Assembly: GCF_004365915.1 (NCBI RefSeq)
Contig: NZ_SODI01000001.1
Location: forward strand, 3,038,001 to 3,102,000
Reading direction: 5' to 3'
Source of the DNA: Cryobacterium psychrophilum
Lineage (GTDB): Bacteria; Actinomycetota; Actinomycetes; Actinomycetales; Microbacteriaceae
Length of the DNA stretch: 64,000 nucleotides
The notes beneath the pieces are model-generated. The model ran no database searches, had not been told where the DNA came from, and saw only the letters and a program-made list of their open reading frames with translations. Each line of letters opens with the position of its first letter. The stretch's first letter is position 1. A program made the translations under genes and the position numbers. Positions 61,422 to 64,000 of the stretch are shown here, one piece after another.

Positions 61422-62818
61422 GAGAGGACCGCCGCGTCGGCACGGGCAATGTGAACCTGCTCGTCGCGTTCGACGACTTTCACCCGGTCGCGCACGGCCG
61501 CGTGGCTGGTGCCCAACGCCTTCTCGTGCGCGTCGAGGATAAGCCAGCCCGGCCAGGTCGTGACGTGCACGCCGCGCTCGGTGAGCACACGCAGGATCTC
61601 GTCGCCGTCTCCGGCCGCCCACCCGGCCGGTTGCTCGAGCGTCGTGGCATCCTCCATGAGCCGGGTGATGGTTTCCAGGGCGTCGCCCTTGGTATGGCCG
61701 ATGAGGCCGACCGGGCCGCGCTTGATCCAGCCGGTGGCGTAGATGCCGGCGATCGGGGTGCCGTGCGCGTTCAACACGCGCCCGCCGTCGTTCGGGATCA
61801 CTCCTTTCGCCTCGTCGAAGGGCAGGTCCGGTAGTGCGCTGCCCCGGTAGCCGACGGCCCGGTACACGGCCTGCACCGGGTAGTCCACGATCACGCCGGT
61901 TCCGCGCACGCCGCCGTCGCCGCTGGGCTCGGTGCGTTCGAAGCGAATGCCCTCAACCCTCCCGTTGCCGTAAATCTCCAGCGGAGCCTGCAGAAAATGC
62001 AGGTGCAGTCGACGCGAGGCGCCGGTGGGCTGCCGGGTGAGCCAGCCCTCCAGCGTGCGCGTCATCACCTTGACCTGGTTGTTCGTGGTGGCGAGCGCCC
62101 TGGTGTGCTCGTCAAAGACGAAGTCTTCCTCGTAGACGATCACGTCGACGTCGGGCACCTGGGCGAGTTCGCGCAGTTCGATGGGCGTGAATTTCACCTG
62201 GGACGGTCCTCGTCGCCCGAAGATGTGCACGTCGGTCACGGGCGAGCTGTCGAGGCCGGCGTGCACGTTGTCGGGAATGTCAGTGCTGAGCAGGTCCTTC
62301 GGGTGTTTGGCGAGCATGCGGGCCACGTCGAGCGCCACATTGCCGTTGCCGATCACGGCAATGTCGGTGGCGTCGAGCGGCCAGCTGCGGGCCACGTCGG
62401 GGTGTCCGTCGTACCAGGACACGAAGTCCGCGGCGCCGTAGGAGCCGGGCAGGTCGATGCCGGGCACGGTGAGCGGAGCGTCGGCAATGGCACCGGTGGC
62501 GAAGATCACGGCGTGGTACTGCTCGCGCAGGTCCTGCAGCGAGACGTCGACGCCATAGGTGACATTGCCAATGAAGCGGATGCTGCCCGAGTCGAGCATT
62601 TCATGCAGCGACGTGACGATTCCCTTGATGCGCGGGTGATCGGGGGCCACGCCGTAGCGGATGAGGCCGTAGGGCGCCGGGAGCTTGTCGAAGAGGTCAA
62701 TGGCGACCGAACCACCGGCATCCTGAACGGCCTTGCTGAGGATGTTGCCCGCGTAGATACCGGCGGGTCCGGCGCCGATGATGGCGACGCGAAGGTTGAA
62801 AGGGGAGGTGCTGGGCAT
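61418..62818 (-). CDS. ferredoxin/adrenodoxin-type NADP reductase (FprA-like)
   Basis: 466 residues. RVAIIGAGPAGIYAGNILSK at the FAD site, DLFDKLPAPYGLIRYGVAPD, IAVIGNGNVALDVARMLAKH at the NADPH site, and IFGRRGPSQVKFTP are the signatures of the adrenodoxin-reductase-like FprA family. A C-terminal extension (about 400-466) is typical of actinobacterial forms. ATG at 62818 is chosen because the long upstream frame overlaps the permease. Confidence 0.93.
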   Translation of the reverse strand: MPSTSPFNLRVAIIGAGPAGIYAGNILSKAVQDAGGSVAIDLFDKLPAPYGLIRYGVAPDHPRIKGIVTSLHEMLDSGSIRFIGNVTYGVDVSLQDLREQYHAVIFATGAIADAPLTVPGIDLPGSYGAADFVSWYDGHPDVARSWPLDATDIAVIGNGNVALDVARMLAKHPKDLLSTDIPDNVHAGLDSSPVTDVHIFGRRGPSQVKFTPIELRELAQVPDVDVIVYEEDFVFDEHTRALATTNNQVKVMTRTLEGWLTRQPTGASRRLHLHFLQAPLEIYGNGRVEGIRFERTEPSGDGGVRGTGVIVDYPVQAVYRAVGYRGSALPDLPFDEAKGVIPNDGGRVLNAHGTPIAGIYATGWIKRGPVGLIGHTKGDALETITRLMEDATTLEQPAGWAAGDGDEILRVLTERGVHVTTWPGWLILDAHEKALGTSHAAVRDRVKVVERDEQVHIARADAAVLS

Positions 62819-62868
62819 GATGGCCTTTCGGGGAAGCAGGAGGAGAGAGGGGGCGGCTCGCGCTGACG

Positions 62869-63798
62869 TCAGCGCCTCCCGGCGGGAACGAGGCCACGCC
62901 GGCGCAGGAGCCGACGTTCCAGCGGCGCAAAGAGCACGAGTTCCACGAGGATACCCACGAAGAGGATCACGACGATGGTCGCGAGAACGCCGGGCAGGTC
63001 GGCCAGTTCGCGGCTCTGGTCGAGCATGGAGCCCAGCCCGAAGCCGATGGTGCCGCCCATGGCGATGATTTCCGCGGCCATGAGTGAGCGCCAGGCGAAG
63101 GCCCAGCCCTGCTTGAGACCGGAGAAATACCCGGGCAGGGCCGCGGGAAGAATCACGAGCGTGGCCAGTTGCACGCGGCTCGCGCCGAGCACCGTGCCCA
63201 CACGGCGCAGCTGCGGCGGAACATGATCGATTCCGGAAACGAGGCCGTTGGCAATCGACGGCACGGCTCCCATGAGCACGACGAAGTACACGGTGGCGTC
63301 GGTGAGGCCGAACCAGATGATCGCGGCGGGAACCCAGGCAACGGAGGGCAACACCTGCAGCCCCGACAGCAGTGGGCCGAGGGCGTGCCGCACCGGGCGG
63401 CATTCGGCCAGCAGCAGCCCGATCGGGGTGCCGATGGCGACGGCGATGAGGAACCCGATGCCGCCGCGTTCGAGGCTCGTCAGTACGGCGAGCTGCAGCC
63501 GCCCGTCGGCCCAGAACGCGCTGATGGAGCTGAGTACGTCCAGGGGCCCGGGGATGAGATCGGGCCGCGGGCGGGCAACCAGAATAGAGATCTGCCAGGC
63601 CACGATGAGGCCGAGGATGAGCAGAACGGGCGGCAGGACGCCGTCAATGGCCTGCCTGGTCCGGCCACGGGGTGCGGCGGGCACGGTTTGCAGCGCGTCA
63701 AGCCCGGAGGAGAGGCGGCGCTCGTCGGCGTCGGCGACGGCGTCGACATCGACCCGGTCCGTGAGGATGGCGGGCGGCGCCTCGCTTCTAAGCGGCAT
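62869..63798 (-). CDS. ABC importer permease, SsuC/TauC type
   Basis: 309 residues with about six helices and the EAA loop (LGASRVQLATLVILPAALPG). ILPGPLD-type start region (RPDLIPGPLDVLSS) and GLLLAECRPVRHALGPLLSG are common in nitrate/sulfonate/taurine and thiamine-precursor permeases. ATG at 63798 overlaps the ATPase end. Substrate cannot be assigned. Confidence 0.9.
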   Translation of the reverse strand: MPLRSEAPPAILTDRVDVDAVADADERRLSSGLDALQTVPAAPRGRTRQAIDGVLPPVLLILGLIVAWQISILVARPRPDLIPGPLDVLSSISAFWADGRLQLAVLTSLERGGIGFLIAVAIGTPIGLLLAECRPVRHALGPLLSGLQVLPSVAWVPAAIIWFGLTDATVYFVVLMGAVPSIANGLVSGIDHVPPQLRRVGTVLGASRVQLATLVILPAALPGYFSGLKQGWAFAWRSLMAAEIIAMGGTIGFGLGSMLDQSRELADLPGVLATIVVILFVGILVELVLFAPLERRLLRRRGLVPAGRR

Positions 63799-64000
63799 TG
63801 CGTCGAATCTCCTGTCGCAGTTGCGTGGTGATTTCGTCCCCGAGGCGGGCAACGTCGGTGGACTCGATGCGGCGGTCGGCGCGGTCATCGATGTGCCACT
63901 CGTTCACGATGCGTCCGGGGCGGCTCGACATGAGCAGCACCCGCTGTCCGAGCCGGGCCGCCTCGCGCACGTTGTGCGTGACGAACACTATCGTGCGGCC
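63788..64000 (-). CDS. ABC importer ATPase, C-terminal part
   Basis: The last 70 codons of an SsuB/TauB-type ATPase that continues beyond the right edge: switch-His region FVTHNVREAARLGQRVLLMS followed by the family tail. It overlaps the permease start by 11 bases. Confidence 0.85.
   Translation of the reverse strand, partial: GRTIVFVTHNVREAARLGQRVLLMSSRPGRIVNEWHIDDRADRRIESTDVARLGDEITTQLRQEIRRNAA

Noticed and set aside
1..64000. CRISPR arrays
   Set aside because: No regularly spaced repeats of 24-40 bases with unique spacers were seen. The only tandem repeats are 6-, 7- and 8-mers.

Overview
The window looks like a high-GC actinobacterial chromosome, most likely from the Microbacteriaceae (a Cryobacterium-like organism is my best guess). 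The basis is strong G+C bias at third codon positions, frequent GTG and TTG starts preceded by purine-rich ribosome sites, SerA with an ASB-ACT tail, a LeuCD-MurA-PlsC-GpsA-Ddl-ThiL-RsmD-RecG-CoaD run, and an RpmF-Rnc-MutM-GNAT-Smc run. The genus is an inference from gene order, not a search result.

Layout. 1-12.6 kb is core metabolism: a small membrane operon, DoxX, serA, a TetR/MFS efflux pair, leuB-ilvE with a FAH-family gene, a TetR/oxidoreductase/DJ-1 set, gltX and tRNA-Gln. 12.69-23.23 kb is an integrated island bounded by a 32-bp perfect direct repeat of the tRNA-Gln 3' end. It carries an excisionase fragment fused to a broken IS1380-type transposase gene, two separate AbiE type IV toxin-antitoxin pairs, an Ltp-type (phage superinfection-exclusion-like) membrane protein, a frameshifted Arg-rich gene with a small partner, and a TetR/alcohol-dehydrogenase/DUF6326 module with three operator copies. 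No integrase remains. The original tRNA terminator now lies right of the distal repeat.

23.3-30.6 kb is a partly decayed accessory segment with copper-resistance character: lipoprotein, SHOCT protein, a CsoR/CstR-like palindrome before a DUF302 gene, a broken ABC1 kinase, an apolipoprotein N-acyltransferase, a multicopper oxidase with a damaged signal region, a 58-residue lipoprotein, a copper P-type ATPase relic and a LapA-like protein. 30.7-34.2 kb holds a MacB-like ABC transporter with its TetR regulator and a metallo-beta-lactamase-fold protein.

34.3-64 kb is dense core again: tRNA-Glu, a likely yybP-ykoY manganese riboswitch before terC, a PP2C phosphatase, a leucine-rich leader peptide before leuCD, cell-envelope genes (murA, acyltransferase, gpsA, ddl), thiL, rsmD, recG, coaD, a MoxR-DUF58-transglutaminase operon, DUF177-rpmF-rnc-mutM, a frameshifted double GNAT gene, smc, two flavoprotein reductases and the start of an SsuBC/TauBC-like ABC importer that runs off the right edge.

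The most interesting parts are the island with its paired AbiE systems and Ltp protein, the copper-linked lipoprotein-acylation cluster, the leuCD leader peptide, and a FAH-family enzyme that has lost its metal ligands.
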